A DNA stretch of 64,000 bases from Lachnospiraceae bacterium AD3010 (GCA_000622025.1 KK211387.1:186001-250000); one strand, 5' to 3'; shown: positions 8,591 through 15,946, counted from the stretch's first letter. Notes: generated by a model not told the origin, from the sequence alone. Numbers and translations are program-made.

Positions 8591-8670
8591 ATGAAGTAGA
8601 ACATTGAAGGATAGCACAAGGTGTGATAGAACTAATTCAGAAATATGAATGTTATATAGGTGAATAACAA
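8591..8670. repeat. Approximately 80-bp degenerate direct repeat, copy A
   Basis: Starts ATGAAGTAGAACATTGAAGG and ends near GTTATATAGGTGAATAAC. It is a diverged copy of 9190-9265 in the same orientation. It lies in the 275-nt gap before the gene at 8780, where I see nothing else. It may be a duplicated promoter or leader region. Confidence 0.5.
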
Positions 8671-8779
8671 AGAATATTGAGATACATAGATACACTTAAC
8701 ATTACTTTTATATGTATATGTTACACGTAGCGCAGATTATGTTATCCATACAGCATTTCAGAAGATTGGAGGAAGGTAA

Positions 8780-9076
8780 ATGGCGCTTATAGATACATAT
8801 CGACATAATGTAACACGAAAGAGAGATGAAATCGCTAAACTGACTTCAGACAAAGCAAAAGAGAAGGATAAAATAGCTAAAGCAATTGGTGATGAAGCTG
8901 CACTCGTGTTCGCTTCACAATTCTATTCATCAATTGGCTTTGGGAAGAATATTAAAACGGCATTCGATCAGGCAAAGGCAGCCCTGATGCTTGAAGGAAT
9001 ACCAGAGGAAACGACACCAGAACTATATGTTAGAGATTCACTTAAAGCAGAGGATATTGTGTTGGTGAAACCTTAA
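8780..9076 (+). pseudogene. Internally deleted remnant with CHAT-like C-terminus
   Basis: A 98-codon open frame behind TTGGAGGAAG. Residues 1-40, a charged coil ('TYRHNVTRKRDEIAKLTSDKAKEKDKI'-like), resemble the N-terminal coil found before TIR-like domains in clostridial defence/signalling proteins. Residues 41-98 ('ALVFASQFYSSIGFG', 'AFDQAKAALMLEGIP', 'PELYVRD') resemble the last segment of CHAT-type protease domains. The catalytic middle is absent, so this looks like an in-frame internal deletion. It could still be expressed as a small protein. Family assignments are from memory of motif style and are moderate. Confidence 0.5.
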
Positions 9077-9189
9077 TCTATATAATCACATAATTGATGA
9101 TACATATCCGTCTTTCATATCAAATGAGAGGATGATTCTTATGTTCAAGAACAGAAGAAAAGGCAGATATGAAGTTTTGCGTTAAGAAA

Positions 9190-9265
9190 ATGAAGTAGAA
9201 TATCGAAGGATGTTATGTGGTATAAAAAACAATCTAATAATATGATTGTTGTATAAGCGAATTAG
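9190..9265. repeat. Approximately 80-bp degenerate direct repeat, copy B
   Basis: Begins ATGAAGTAGAATATCGAAGG and contains ATATGATTGTTGTATAAGCG. It corresponds to copy A at 8591-8670 with roughly two-thirds identity by eye. It lies just upstream of the XRE gene at 9283, as copy A lies upstream of the gene at 8780. Confidence 0.5.
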
Positions 9266-9282
9266 TAAGCGAGGTAGCACTC

Positions 9283-9645
9283 ATGATTATCAGCGAAAGA
9301 ATTATAAAAGTCTTGAAAGAACGCAATATGACACAGGCGGAGTTTGCAAAGCAGGTTGGAATTTCTACCAGTACCATAAGCGAATGGAAAAAGAGAAAGA
9401 CCAATCCTACTGTAGAAAAGATAATGGATATTTGTAATGTATTACAGATTACTCCGGAGCAACTTCTTACCGGTAAAGGAATTGAGGATGAAGAGGAAAT
9501 TGCTGCAGCAAGTCCAGAAAGTAAATTCACTCCAGGCGATGTTCAGATGATTGAAGATTATCATAATCTTAAGGAAGAACAGCAAAAGAGGCTTATGGCT
9601 TATATGGAAGCACTGAAGAAGATAGAGAGCCTTGAGGATATGTAG
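9283..9645 (+). CDS. XRE-family transcriptional regulator
   Basis: 120 residues. Residues 4-60 form a textbook HTH_XRE domain ('LKERNMTQAEFAKQVGIS', 'STISEWKKRKTNPTVEKIMDICNVL'). Residues 60-120 are an acidic linker and a helical tail ('IEDYHNLKEEQQKRLMAYMEALKKIE') likely to dimerise. This is a typical phage- or element-type repressor. It stands next to the ORF6N gene, whose upstream palindromes may be its targets. The start at 9283 is preceded by GCGAGGTAG, a modest site. Confidence 0.8.
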   Translation: MIISERIIKVLKERNMTQAEFAKQVGISTSTISEWKKRKTNPTVEKIMDICNVLQITPEQLLTGKGIEDEEEIAAASPESKFTPGDVQMIEDYHNLKEEQQKRLMAYMEALKKIESLEDM

Positions 9646-9684
9646 TTAAAATTATTCGGTTAAAAATTTGGACCAGTGGTTTGC

Positions 9685-9701
9685 GGTCGATTTTTTCGAC
9701 C
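9685..9701. repeat. Inverted repeat between XRE and ORF6N genes
   Basis: GGTCGA (9685-9690) and TCGACC (9696-9701) are separated by a short T tract. This could be a weak terminator of the XRE gene or an operator. It stands 34 nt before the stronger palindrome at 9735. Confidence 0.4.
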
Positions 9702-9734
9702 ACAAAAAACATCTTTGTTTGAATATAGAATACA

Positions 9735-9757
9735 TGAAGTCACAATTTGTGACTTCA
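9735..9757. repeat. 23-nt palindrome upstream of ORF6N gene
   Basis: Left arm TGAAGTCACAA, centre T, right arm TTGTGACTTCA; perfect. The identical 23 nt recur inside the ORF6N coding sequence at 9994-10016. It lies about 30 nt before the probable ancestral start codon at 9789. Confidence 0.9.
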
Positions 9758-9788
9758 AAAAAAGAAAATGCAAAGGAATATAGTGTTT

Positions 9789-10712
9789 ATGAAAAATACA
9801 ACAGACTTACTCACAGTTGAATCTATTAGAAACTATGTATATACGATACGTGGACAATAGGTAATGCTCGATAGTGATTTGTCTGATATTTATGGATATG
9901 AGCTTAAAGCTATGAATCAGCAGGTGAAACGAAATATTGAGCGATTCCCGGAAGATTTTATGTTTCAATTGACAAAGGATGAAGTCGAATTGGTGAAGTC
10001 ACAATTTGTGACTTCACGAGAAAACACATTTTTTTCTGGACAAGGTGGAGGTCGTAGAAAATTTCCATATGCCTTTACAGAACAGGGCATTTATATGTTA
10101 GCAACGGTTCTAAAGGGTGAATTGGCCACTAAGCAGAGTATTTTTATAATGCGTGCTTTTAAGGAGATGCGTCACTTCATTGCTAATAATGCTCTAATGT
10201 TTGAGAAGATTAATGCTATCGAACTGAAGCAGTTGGAATATCAAAAAGATACAGATGAGAAGTTTGGCAGGATATTTGAGTATATGGCAAATCATGAGGA
10301 AGAAAATCAGAAGATTTTCTATGATGGTCAGATTTTTGATGCCTTCAGTTTTCTTACAGATATTATCGGACATGCAAAGAAGGAAATTGTTTTAATAGAT
10401 GGATATATTGATGTGATTACATTAAATATACTTGCTAAGAAAAATTCTGGCGTTGATGTTTTTGCATATACGTTGCCCAGTGCAAGAATATCTTCGCAGG
10501 ATATTAATAATTTCAATGCACAGTATCCTACATTAACAATTAAAAAGACTATAGCTTTTCATGATCGGTTTTTGATTATAGATGGTGTGGAAGGCTATCA
10601 TATCGGAGCTTCTTTGAAGGATGCAGGAAAGAAGTGTTTTGGGGTGAATAAGATAGAGGGTACGGATGTTGTTAAGGATATTATGAAGAAAGCACAACAG
10701 ACAGGTACGTAA
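9789..10712 (+). pseudogene. ORF6N domain protein interrupted by an amber codon
   Basis: From an ATG at 9789 the frame reads 'LLTVESIRNYVYTIRGQ', then TAG at 9858-9860, then 'VMLDSDLSDIYGYELKAMNQQVKRN' in the same frame. ORF6N proteins normally have 'IRG(Q)KVMLD', so the TAG replaces a lysine codon (one-base change from AAG). A 282-residue product could restart at the ATG at 9864, but without a ribosome binding site. The rest is intact: the ORF6N DNA-binding domain to about residue 120 ('RRKFPYAFTEQGIYMLATVLKGELA'), then a C-terminal domain with 'GQIFDAFSFLTDIIGHAKKEIVLIDGY'. Either an inactivated gene or one needing stop-codon suppression. Confidence 0.75.
9994..10016. repeat. Same 23-nt palindrome inside ORF6N coding sequence
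   Basis: An exact copy of 9735-9757. In the reading frame it encodes the conserved 'VKSQFVTS' stretch of the ORF6N domain. Confidence 0.9.
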
Positions 10713-10732
10713 CATAGAAGGGATGCCTACTA

Positions 10733-11054
10733 TGGGAAGTGGCTGGTGTTGCTTACTCTTGCCATATTTTCTCAGATCATCTGCTTCTTCAAGTTCGAAG
10801 TAGTAGTTGGTGCAGTCATAGTGAAGTATGTCATCCCTGCGCTCAATGACCTTCTGGCTGTTCTTGTATAGTTCCGACTGAATGAAGTCATTCTCTTCTG
10901 ACAGGACGGACAGGGCACGGTAGATGTCATAGAGTTCAAAGGACGGCTCTTCCAGAAAGACCTTTGCCTGCTTGTTCGCTGCAAGCTTTGATGAAGGGTA
11001 GAGTGTTCTGGTATAGACACAAATAGCCGCATATAAATGCATAAAAATTGACAA
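10733..11054 (-). pseudogene. IS1634-family transposase fragment
   Basis: Minus-strand codons read 'RTLYPSSKLAANKQAKVFLEEP', 'LYDIYRALSVLSEENDFIQSELYKNSQKV', 'LHYDCTNYYFELEEADDLRKYGKSK', 'PLPIV'. This is the N-terminal/central part of an IS4-superfamily IS1634-type transposase, including the first catalytic Asp region (YDCTNYYFE). Similarity stops near 10733, where the sequence joins the ORF6N downstream region. The beginning is also missing. No terminal repeats were recognised, so this is a dead fragment. Confidence 0.7.
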
Positions 11055-11179
11055 AAATATAAGACCGGGGATCCAGTCTTTACAAGGGTTAGAGGGTTAT
11101 TTAATATTCAGATAGTAGGGGTTGAGCTGTCAAACTTCCGTGCAAAAGTCAAGCACATTTTTCTCTGGTTAAATTTTGA

Positions 11180-11208
11180 TTGATATTTACAGGCGAGAAT
11201 GATACAAT
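11180..11208 (+). promoter_or_regulatory. Sigma-A promoter of the ABC-F gene
   Basis: TTGATA at 11180-11185 and TACAAT at 11203-11208 are separated by exactly 17 nt. It lies about 270 nt before the ABC-F start, leaving room for a long regulatory leader. Confidence 0.7.
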
Positions 11209-11257
11209 ATAAGCCAAATCCAAATGAAGGGCACACATAACGTGTGAGGGTGTAGGA

Positions 11258-11272
11258 ATGATTATTAGATAA
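11258..11272 (+). CDS. Four-codon leader peptide (MIIR) in the ABC-F leader
   Basis: ATG-ATT-ATT-AGA-TAA, preceded by GAGGGTGTAGGA, a plausible ribosome binding site. Very short upstream ORFs are known in the leaders of attenuated antibiotic-responsive ABC-F genes, where a drug-stalled ribosome changes leader folding. A second possible uORF (MKGTHNV, 11224-11247) has a poorer site. Confidence 0.5.
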   Translation: MIIR

Positions 11273-11323
11273 TTTGATTTGGTAAATGCAAACGGAAGAA
11301 TAAGACCTGCAAGGGTCTGTTTG

Positions 11324-11400
11324 TATATGCCGAATTAGATTATCGTATCATTCTAAAGCCGCCATTGATTCTTGTTCATGGTGTGTGCGTTCGGCATATA
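11324..11400 (+). promoter_or_regulatory. Leader pairing elements (candidate antiterminator)
   Basis: TATATGCCGAA at 11324-11334 is complementary to TTCGGCATATA at 11390-11400. Its core ATGCCGAA is also complementary to TTCGGCAT at 11431-11438, in the loop of the terminator. Alternative pairing of one segment with two partners is the arrangement expected of an attenuator switch. Confidence 0.55.
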
Positions 11401-11422
11401 GTCGTGTTTAGTTTGTACGCTT

Positions 11423-11453
11423 AATCTGTCTTCGGCATGGAGACAGATTTTTT
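11423..11453 (+). terminator. Intrinsic terminator in the leader (attenuator)
   Basis: A 9-bp stem AATCTGTCT/AGACAGATT (11423-11431, 11441-11449) runs into six T residues ending at 11453. It sits 24 nt before the ABC-F start codon, downstream of its promoter, so transcription would normally stop here. Confidence 0.8.
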
Positions 11454-11477
11454 AATGCGGGCAGTAAGGAGGACTAT

Positions 11478-13022
11478 ATGTTTCAGATAAAAGGACTGAA
11501 CATTTCACATAAGCGTGATCTCAGAAATATGTTAGAGGATTTCTCACTTGTCTTAAATCCGGGTGATAAAGCCGTTATCATTGGAGAAGAAGGTAATGGA
11601 AAGAGCACATTGCTCCGATGGATGTATGACCCAGATGCGGTAGGGGATTACATCGAGGCACATGGCGAGCGGATTGTTTCGAGTGAGAGGCTTGGGTATT
11701 TGCCGCAGGAGCTTTCCAAAGAGGATAAAAAGAAAACAGGTTATGAATTCTTTTCCGAATCGGAGATGTTTTATCTCAAGACACCAGGAGAGCTTGCCCA
11801 GTTATCGGCTGAGATGCAGATTGATAAGGATTGCTATTACAGCGATCAGCTGATGGAATCGCTGTCGGGTGGCGAGAAAATTAAAATTCAGATGTTGAAA
11901 CTCTTAATACAGGAGCCGACTGTCCTGCTGTTGGATGAACCGTCAAATGACATTGATATTGAGACGCTTGAATGGCTGGAGAAATTTATATCTGATGCAA
12001 AGGAAGCAATCCTGTTTGTATCACATGACGAGGTGCTGATCGAACACACCGCGAATATGGTGATTCATATAGAACAGCTGAAAAGAAAGCGTGTAAGCCG
12101 TCACATGGTCATCAGAATGCCCTATACCCAGTATGTAGCATATCGGAATTCAAATATGCGAAACCAGGCGGCTCTTGCTGTGAGCCAAAGGAAAGAGCAG
12201 AAAATCAAGGATGAAAAGCTAAGGAGGATTCAGCAAAAGGTTGAGCATGACCAGGCATCCGTTACCAGACAGGATCCGCATAGCGGACGGCTTTTGAAGA
12301 AAAAGATGCATGTAGTAAAAGCAATGGAACACCGCTTTGAACGGGAAAAGCAGAATATGGCAGAAATGCCGGAAAGCGAGTCGGCAATGTTTCTCAAAAT
12401 GGGAAGCGAAAAATCCGCCGTGCCTTCTGGAAAAACGGTCATAGATTTTTCCCTTCCATTCCTTATGTGTCCGGATGGATCTCGTGCTTTGTCTACTGAT
12501 ATTCACCTTTTCCTTCGTGGTGATGAAAAGATATGCATCACAGGAAAGAACGGGTGTGGGAAAACAACGTTAATAAGGGAAATAGCTAAGGAACTGTTAC
12601 CGAGGGACGATATCAGGGCAGAGTATATGCCTCAAAATTATCTGGATTTGCTGGATGAAAACCAAAGCCCTGTGGATTTTCTTGCTCCTAGCGGAAAAAA
12701 GGAGGATACCACCAGGGTTCGCACTTATCTTGGATCTATGAAATATACTGCGGAAGAAATGGATCATTGCATCGCAGATTTGTCTGGAGGTCAAAAGGCC
12801 AAAATACTGTTGCTCAAAATGAGCCTGTCGGATGCAAATGTATTGATCCTTGACGAACCGACGAGAAACTTTTCGCCTCTGTCTGGACCCGTGATCAGGA
12901 ATTTGCTGCATACTTTTCCGGGAGCTATCATAAGTGTTTCCCATGACAGAAAATTTATTGAAGAAGTTTGTGACAAAACCTATGTTTTGACGGAGTATGG
13001 GTTGACTCCGGGAATAAGATGA
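11478..13022 (+). CDS. ABC-F family ATPase, probable ribosomal protection protein
   Basis: 514 residues, a soluble tandem ATPase with no membrane segments. First domain: 'GEEGNGKST' (Walker A, about residue 36), 'LSGGEK', 'LDEPSNDIDIETLEWLE'. Linker with basic coiled coil (about 215-275; 'RKEQKIKDEKLRRIQQKVEHDQ'). Second domain: 'GKNGCGKTT' (about 355), 'LSGGQK' (about 435), 'LDEPTRNFSPLSG'. This is the plan of ABC-F proteins that bind the ribosomal E site and dislodge antibiotics (Vga/Lsa/Msr kind). The strong AAGGAGG site and the attenuated leader support a drug-inducible resistance or stress role. The antibiotic class cannot be told from sequence. Confidence 0.88.
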   Translation: MFQIKGLNISHKRDLRNMLEDFSLVLNPGDKAVIIGEEGNGKSTLLRWMYDPDAVGDYIEAHGERIVSSERLGYLPQELSKEDKKKTGYEFFSESEMFYLKTPGELAQLSAEMQIDKDCYYSDQLMESLSGGEKIKIQMLKLLIQEPTVLLLDEPSNDIDIETLEWLEKFISDAKEAILFVSHDEVLIEHTANMVIHIEQLKRKRVSRHMVIRMPYTQYVAYRNSNMRNQAALAVSQRKEQKIKDEKLRRIQQKVEHDQASVTRQDPHSGRLLKKKMHVVKAMEHRFEREKQNMAEMPESESAMFLKMGSEKSAVPSGKTVIDFSLPFLMCPDGSRALSTDIHLFLRGDEKICITGKNGCGKTTLIREIAKELLPRDDIRAEYMPQNYLDLLDENQSPVDFLAPSGKKEDTTRVRTYLGSMKYTAEEMDHCIADLSGGQKAKILLLKMSLSDANVLILDEPTRNFSPLSGPVIRNLLHTFPGAIISVSHDRKFIEEVCDKTYVLTEYGLTPGIR

Positions 13023-13043
13023 AACCTAGACCTAAATTTAAGC

Positions 13044-13089
13044 AAGAAAGCATCGGCTGATCAATCACATCCGCCGGTGCTTTCTTTTT
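13044..13089 (+). terminator. Intrinsic terminator after ABC-F gene
   Basis: Stem AGAAAGCATCGGC (from 13045) with GCCGGTGCTTTCT (from 13073), one G-T pair, followed by a T run ending about 13089. It lies 22 nt after the ABC-F stop. Confidence 0.8.
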
Positions 13090-13116
13090 ACCCGAAAAAA
13101 GGAAGGAGGGGATCGG

Positions 13117-13335
13117 ATGGCTGGCAGAATCCAGGGTATTACCGTTGAGATTGGCGGCGATACCACCAAATAACAGACTGCCTTAAAGGGCGTAAATACA
13201 GAAATCAGGAATACGCAGAGCCAGCTGAGAGATGTCGATAAGCTCCTGAAACTGGATCCGGGAAATACGGAACTGCTTGCTCAGAAACATAGGCTCTTGG
13301 GGGATGCCTCTACTGCTTCCTTAACTACCACTTGA
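13117..13335 (+). pseudogene. Phage tape-measure protein, N-terminal fragment with stop codon
   Basis: Behind GGAAGGAGGGG, the ATG at 13117 opens 'MAGRIQGITVEIGGDTTK', then TAA (13171), then 'QTALKGVNTEIRNTQSQL', 'DVDKLLKLDPGNTELLAQKH' in the same frame. This is the conserved start of clostridial siphophage tape-measure proteins, usually over 700 residues. It ends about 13313. The premature stop and truncation mark it as a prophage fossil. Confidence 0.75.
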
Positions 13336-13365
13336 TTGAAAAAATAAAAATAGTTACAGATAGTC

Positions 13366-13632
13366 GTGCACATTTTCAGCGTGAGTTATGTCGGACAGAC
13401 GGACTGGGGAGGAATGGAGGACTACATTAACGAGGTATACAATATAACCGATGGAGACTTTATGCTGGAGGTAAATGCACTTAAAGATAACTTCTGCCTG
13501 TGTTTTCAGCTTATCAATAAAGATCATAAACCTGTGGAGCTGTTTTGCAGGGGTCTTCAAGAAGAGGGATTACCGTACACAATATCGGAGATGAAGACAC
13601 GATATCTGCCTGATATAGAGCTTCCAAATTAG
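13366..13632 (+). pseudogene. C-terminal fragment of a condensation-domain-like protein
   Basis: An 88-codon frame beginning at GTG with no ribosome binding site. 'FSVSYVGQTDWGG', 'YINEVYNITDGDFMLEVNALKDNFCLCFQ' and 'EGLPYTISEM' resemble the last part of NRPS-type condensation/acyltransferase domains, as in the C-terminal half of the protein at 15947-18622. The preceding DNA does not extend the similarity, so it appears to be a remnant. It may still be translated. Family assignment is moderate. Confidence 0.4.
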
Positions 13633-13650
13633 ATCGCGCTGGTTAAAAAG

Positions 13651-14925
13651 CTAACACATTATGGTATCAAATCCGGTAGTCTCCATGATATCCCGGACGG
13701 CTTTATTCATGTTGATAAGACTAAACCCGGCTCCGTCATCAACTGATTTTCGCATGATCAATAATACACGAAGCCCTGCTGATGAGATGTATTCAAGCCC
13801 GTTCATATCTACGCATATAGCCGTTATTTTGTTCCTGGCAGCGGATTCTTTATATAGGGAAAGGAGCTCCGGCGCTGTGATCGTGTCAAGACGTCCGGAG
13901 ACGGTTAAGTTCAGTGTATCGCCGGACATCTTGGCATGCGCGATGAACTTATTATCGTTATGAGCAGACTCCTCCCGGGTTTTCTGCTTTGCAGTCATAA
14001 CCCAGAAGTTCACTTCGCCAAGGACTTCAAGAGCTTTTTGGCGTGCATCCGCTGAGAGTTCATTAAGTGAATATACAGATTCGGGCATATATTGTTTCAT
14101 TGGGATCATTTCAAGATCAAATCCCATATCGGAAACAAATCGCTTTACTTTCTCCTGATCAGGATCATAAAACCTGTTGTTCAAAAGCGTCGTTTTAGAT
14201 ACTTTTCCGGCGTAATCGGATACTATCGATTTGACTTGCTCTGCCCGGTCTTTCGGCAGACTCCCGGTTATGATCGACATGATCTTCTTTTGGGCGGTAT
14301 CCAGTTCGCTATCCATTGTAATCCATTTTCCGCCGAACTCCGACAGGAGTCTTCTTATATTTCCGAATACTGTTTCAAGCTCATTCTGAGTGAAATACAT
14401 CAGCATACCTTCCGTGGTAATGTAAAGCTCTCCCCGGATATCTCCCAATGCCTGCCTTAGTGAATTGTAGTTTGTTGCATCCACCGGGCAGTATTTAATG
14501 GAATTGTTCTCGCCGATGATCTCTTTTACGGCGTTCCCGACTACTGATGTAACAGCAGGAAGATCAAATCCGAAATAACGTATGTTGCTTTTTTGCAGTT
14601 TGATACCACGTGAAGTGTAGCCGCAAGGCAGATCAACGACCTGTTTTGCGGCGGAGCTCAGGATAAGGTTTGTTGATGCAATAAAGCGGGCCTCCGGAAT
14701 GGCATTAAAAACAGGCATTGTCAATTTGAGCGTTTCAGCTACAGGTTCGGGTAGCCTGTCGCTGCCTTTGAATGACTCTTCCAATGTCGGTAGTCCTAAA
14801 ACTCTACACAATTGTCTCGAGTCATCATCACCAAGCTCGGCAATGATCTGCAGACATCTCTGTGCAGTCATATATACCGGATTTACCTCTTCCATCAGGA
14901 TCTCGATATTGTTATTATTGTTCAT
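13651..14925 (-). CDS. Leucine-carboxyl-methyltransferase-like protein with C-terminal STAS domain
   Basis: 424 residues. Residues about 70-310 resemble class I SAM-dependent methyltransferases of the LCM/PPM1 family: 'VVDLPCGYTSRGI' (SAM loop), 'YFGFDLP', 'PVDATN', 'YITTEGMLMYFTQNE'. Residues about 325-424 form a STAS domain, with 'VDMNGLEYISSAGLRVLLIM'. LCM-like enzymes methylate carboxylates of proteins or small molecules. The target here is unknown. A damaged relative with the same fusion lies at 18970-19497. The coding direction is opposite to its neighbours, with a clear AAGGAGAAACCGG site before the ATG. Confidence 0.8.
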   Translation of the reverse strand: MNNNNNIEILMEEVNPVYMTAQRCLQIIAELGDDDSRQLCRVLGLPTLEESFKGSDRLPEPVAETLKLTMPVFNAIPEARFIASTNLILSSAAKQVVDLPCGYTSRGIKLQKSNIRYFGFDLPAVTSVVGNAVKEIIGENNSIKYCPVDATNYNSLRQALGDIRGELYITTEGMLMYFTQNELETVFGNIRRLLSEFGGKWITMDSELDTAQKKIMSIITGSLPKDRAEQVKSIVSDYAGKVSKTTLLNNRFYDPDQEKVKRFVSDMGFDLEMIPMKQYMPESVYSLNELSADARQKALEVLGEVNFWVMTAKQKTREESAHNDNKFIAHAKMSGDTLNLTVSGRLDTITAPELLSLYKESAARNKITAICVDMNGLEYISSAGLRVLLIMRKSVDDGAGFSLINMNKAVRDIMETTGFDTIMC

Positions 14926-15099
14926 TTACCGGTTTCTCCTTTTATTGTATTATATAAGAGAAATTACCCCAAGACAAACATATGTGACGCTTCTGTGACA
15001 GTCGATGCTTTAGAATCAGTAATGTAATATAGTTCTAATGAGGTTAGCTCAAAAGAACAGAAACCAGTGTAGGGATACTGAAAGAAAAGGAGAGATGAT

Positions 15100-15294
15100 C
15101 ATGTCAGAATCAGAAAAAAGGCTTTAAGAAATGAAGAGTTGGAAGAGGTGAATGGCGGATCGTCCGGTGAAGTGGAATGGAATATCAAGAATCTGGCAAC
15201 AGGTGAGTTGACCGGACCTTTTAGTCCGCAGGATGCCCATACGAGAGTGAAAAAGTTGAAGGCCATGGGCGGGAAATTTAAAGTTGTGCATTAA
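15100..15294 (+). CDS. Double-glycine leader peptide (bacteriocin/RiPP-like precursor)
   Basis: A 64-codon gene starting at the ATG at 15100, 7 nt after AAGGAGA. The first 20 residues end in 'RNEELEEVNGG', a classic double-glycine leader cut by a C39 peptidase/ABC exporter. The remaining 44 residues (SSGEVEWNIKN ... 'GPFSPQDAHTRVKKLKAM' ... GGKFKVVH) are basic and lack cysteine, so no lanthionine or disulfide is possible. No exporter or modification enzyme is adjacent. It could be a bacteriocin, a signalling peptide or a RiPP precursor. It lies just before a strong terminator. The ATG at 15094 is possible but too close to the ribosome binding site. Confidence 0.65.
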   Translation, partial: HVRIRKKALRNEELEEVNGGSSGEVEWNIKNLATGELTGPFSPQDAHTRVKKLKAMGGKFKVVH

Positions 15295-15366
15295 AAGAAG
15301 AGCTGAAAGGAAGGATATTATTTGGATAATTTTGAAAAATTGATCAAATCGGTTGAAAATGTAAAT

Positions 15367-15400
15367 TCTCCCGGGAATTCTGCTCCCGGGGGATTTTTTT
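15367..15400 (+). terminator. Strong intrinsic terminator after the peptide gene
   Basis: Stem TCTCCCGGG/CCCGGGGGA (9 bp with one G-T pair), 9-nt loop, then seven T residues (15394-15400). It ends the transcript of the double-glycine peptide gene. Confidence 0.85.
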
Positions 15401-15592
15401 ATGGCGAAGGGGCTGATAATACCGTATAATTATGACGATTTCAGAAATGACATAGGGGCAAATAATTGCGCAGGGGTCAGCTATATCATTGATAATATGA
15501 TATTGGCCGGGATCATTTCCGGCTATGCCGTCACACAGACTATTGCCGGTGCGGAAAGAACCCAGGCGACCGGCATTGGATCGGAAGCATAG
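15401..15592 (+). CDS. Doubtful small ORF
   Basis: A 63-codon frame starting directly after a terminator T tract, so no ribosome binding site is possible in front of the ATG. The peptide ('YIIDNMILAGIISGYAVTQTIAGAE' in the middle) has a hydrophobic stretch, but I recognise nothing. It may be a remnant of the region upstream of the GGDEF fragment. Low confidence that it is a gene. Confidence 0.2.
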   Translation: MAKGLIIPYNYDDFRNDIGANNCAGVSYIIDNMILAGIISGYAVTQTIAGAERTQATGIGSEA

Positions 15593-15625
15593 TAAGCTGG
15601 GTCCACTCATCAGTGGGCTCTGGAG

Positions 15626-15928
15626 ATGGAAAAGTATAAGATAAAGTCCATAACGGATGCCATGACAGGCCTTCTGAATAAGGGGGCATATATTGAAAAG
15701 GAGGCTGAACTTACAGGGAAACTGATCAAGGCAAGAGAAGACGGAGAGGATAGTATTTCCTTCGCTATCATGTCGCTTGATCTTAACTATCTCAAGAAGG
15801 TTAACGATAACCTCGGCCATGAAGACGGAGACCGGTTCATACAGACAGCCGCCCATATCTTAAAAGACGCAATAGCCGATCAGGAAATGTATGAGTGCAA
15901 GCATAAAATGAAAGCCGAAAGAACGTAA
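15626..15928 (+). pseudogene. Diguanylate cyclase remnant, GGDEF core deleted
   Basis: A 100-codon frame. Residues 9-75 ('DAMTGLLNKGAYIEKEAEL', 'FAIMSLDLNYLKKVNDNLGHEDGDRFIQTAAHIL') are the first half of a GGDEF domain, including the metal-binding Asp (SLDLN) and the N-x-x-x-GH motif. It then jumps to 'IADQEMYECKHKMKAER', the usual last helix of the domain. The intervening 80 or so residues with the GGDEF signature are missing, so the reading frame survived an internal deletion but the enzyme cannot be active. It ends 18 nt before the next gene. Confidence 0.75.
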
Positions 15929-15946
15929 AAGAAGGAGACGAAGAAT

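Noticed and set aside
15100-15130. Suspected frameshift in the A tract of the double-glycine peptide gene
   Set aside because: Careful reading across the line break gives AAAAAAGGG, and the frame is open from ATG to TAA.
15322-15429. 35-codon ORF starting TTG behind GGAAGGATA
   Set aside because: It runs through the intrinsic terminator at 15367-15400, which is a better explanation of the sequence; a real peptide is not excluded.
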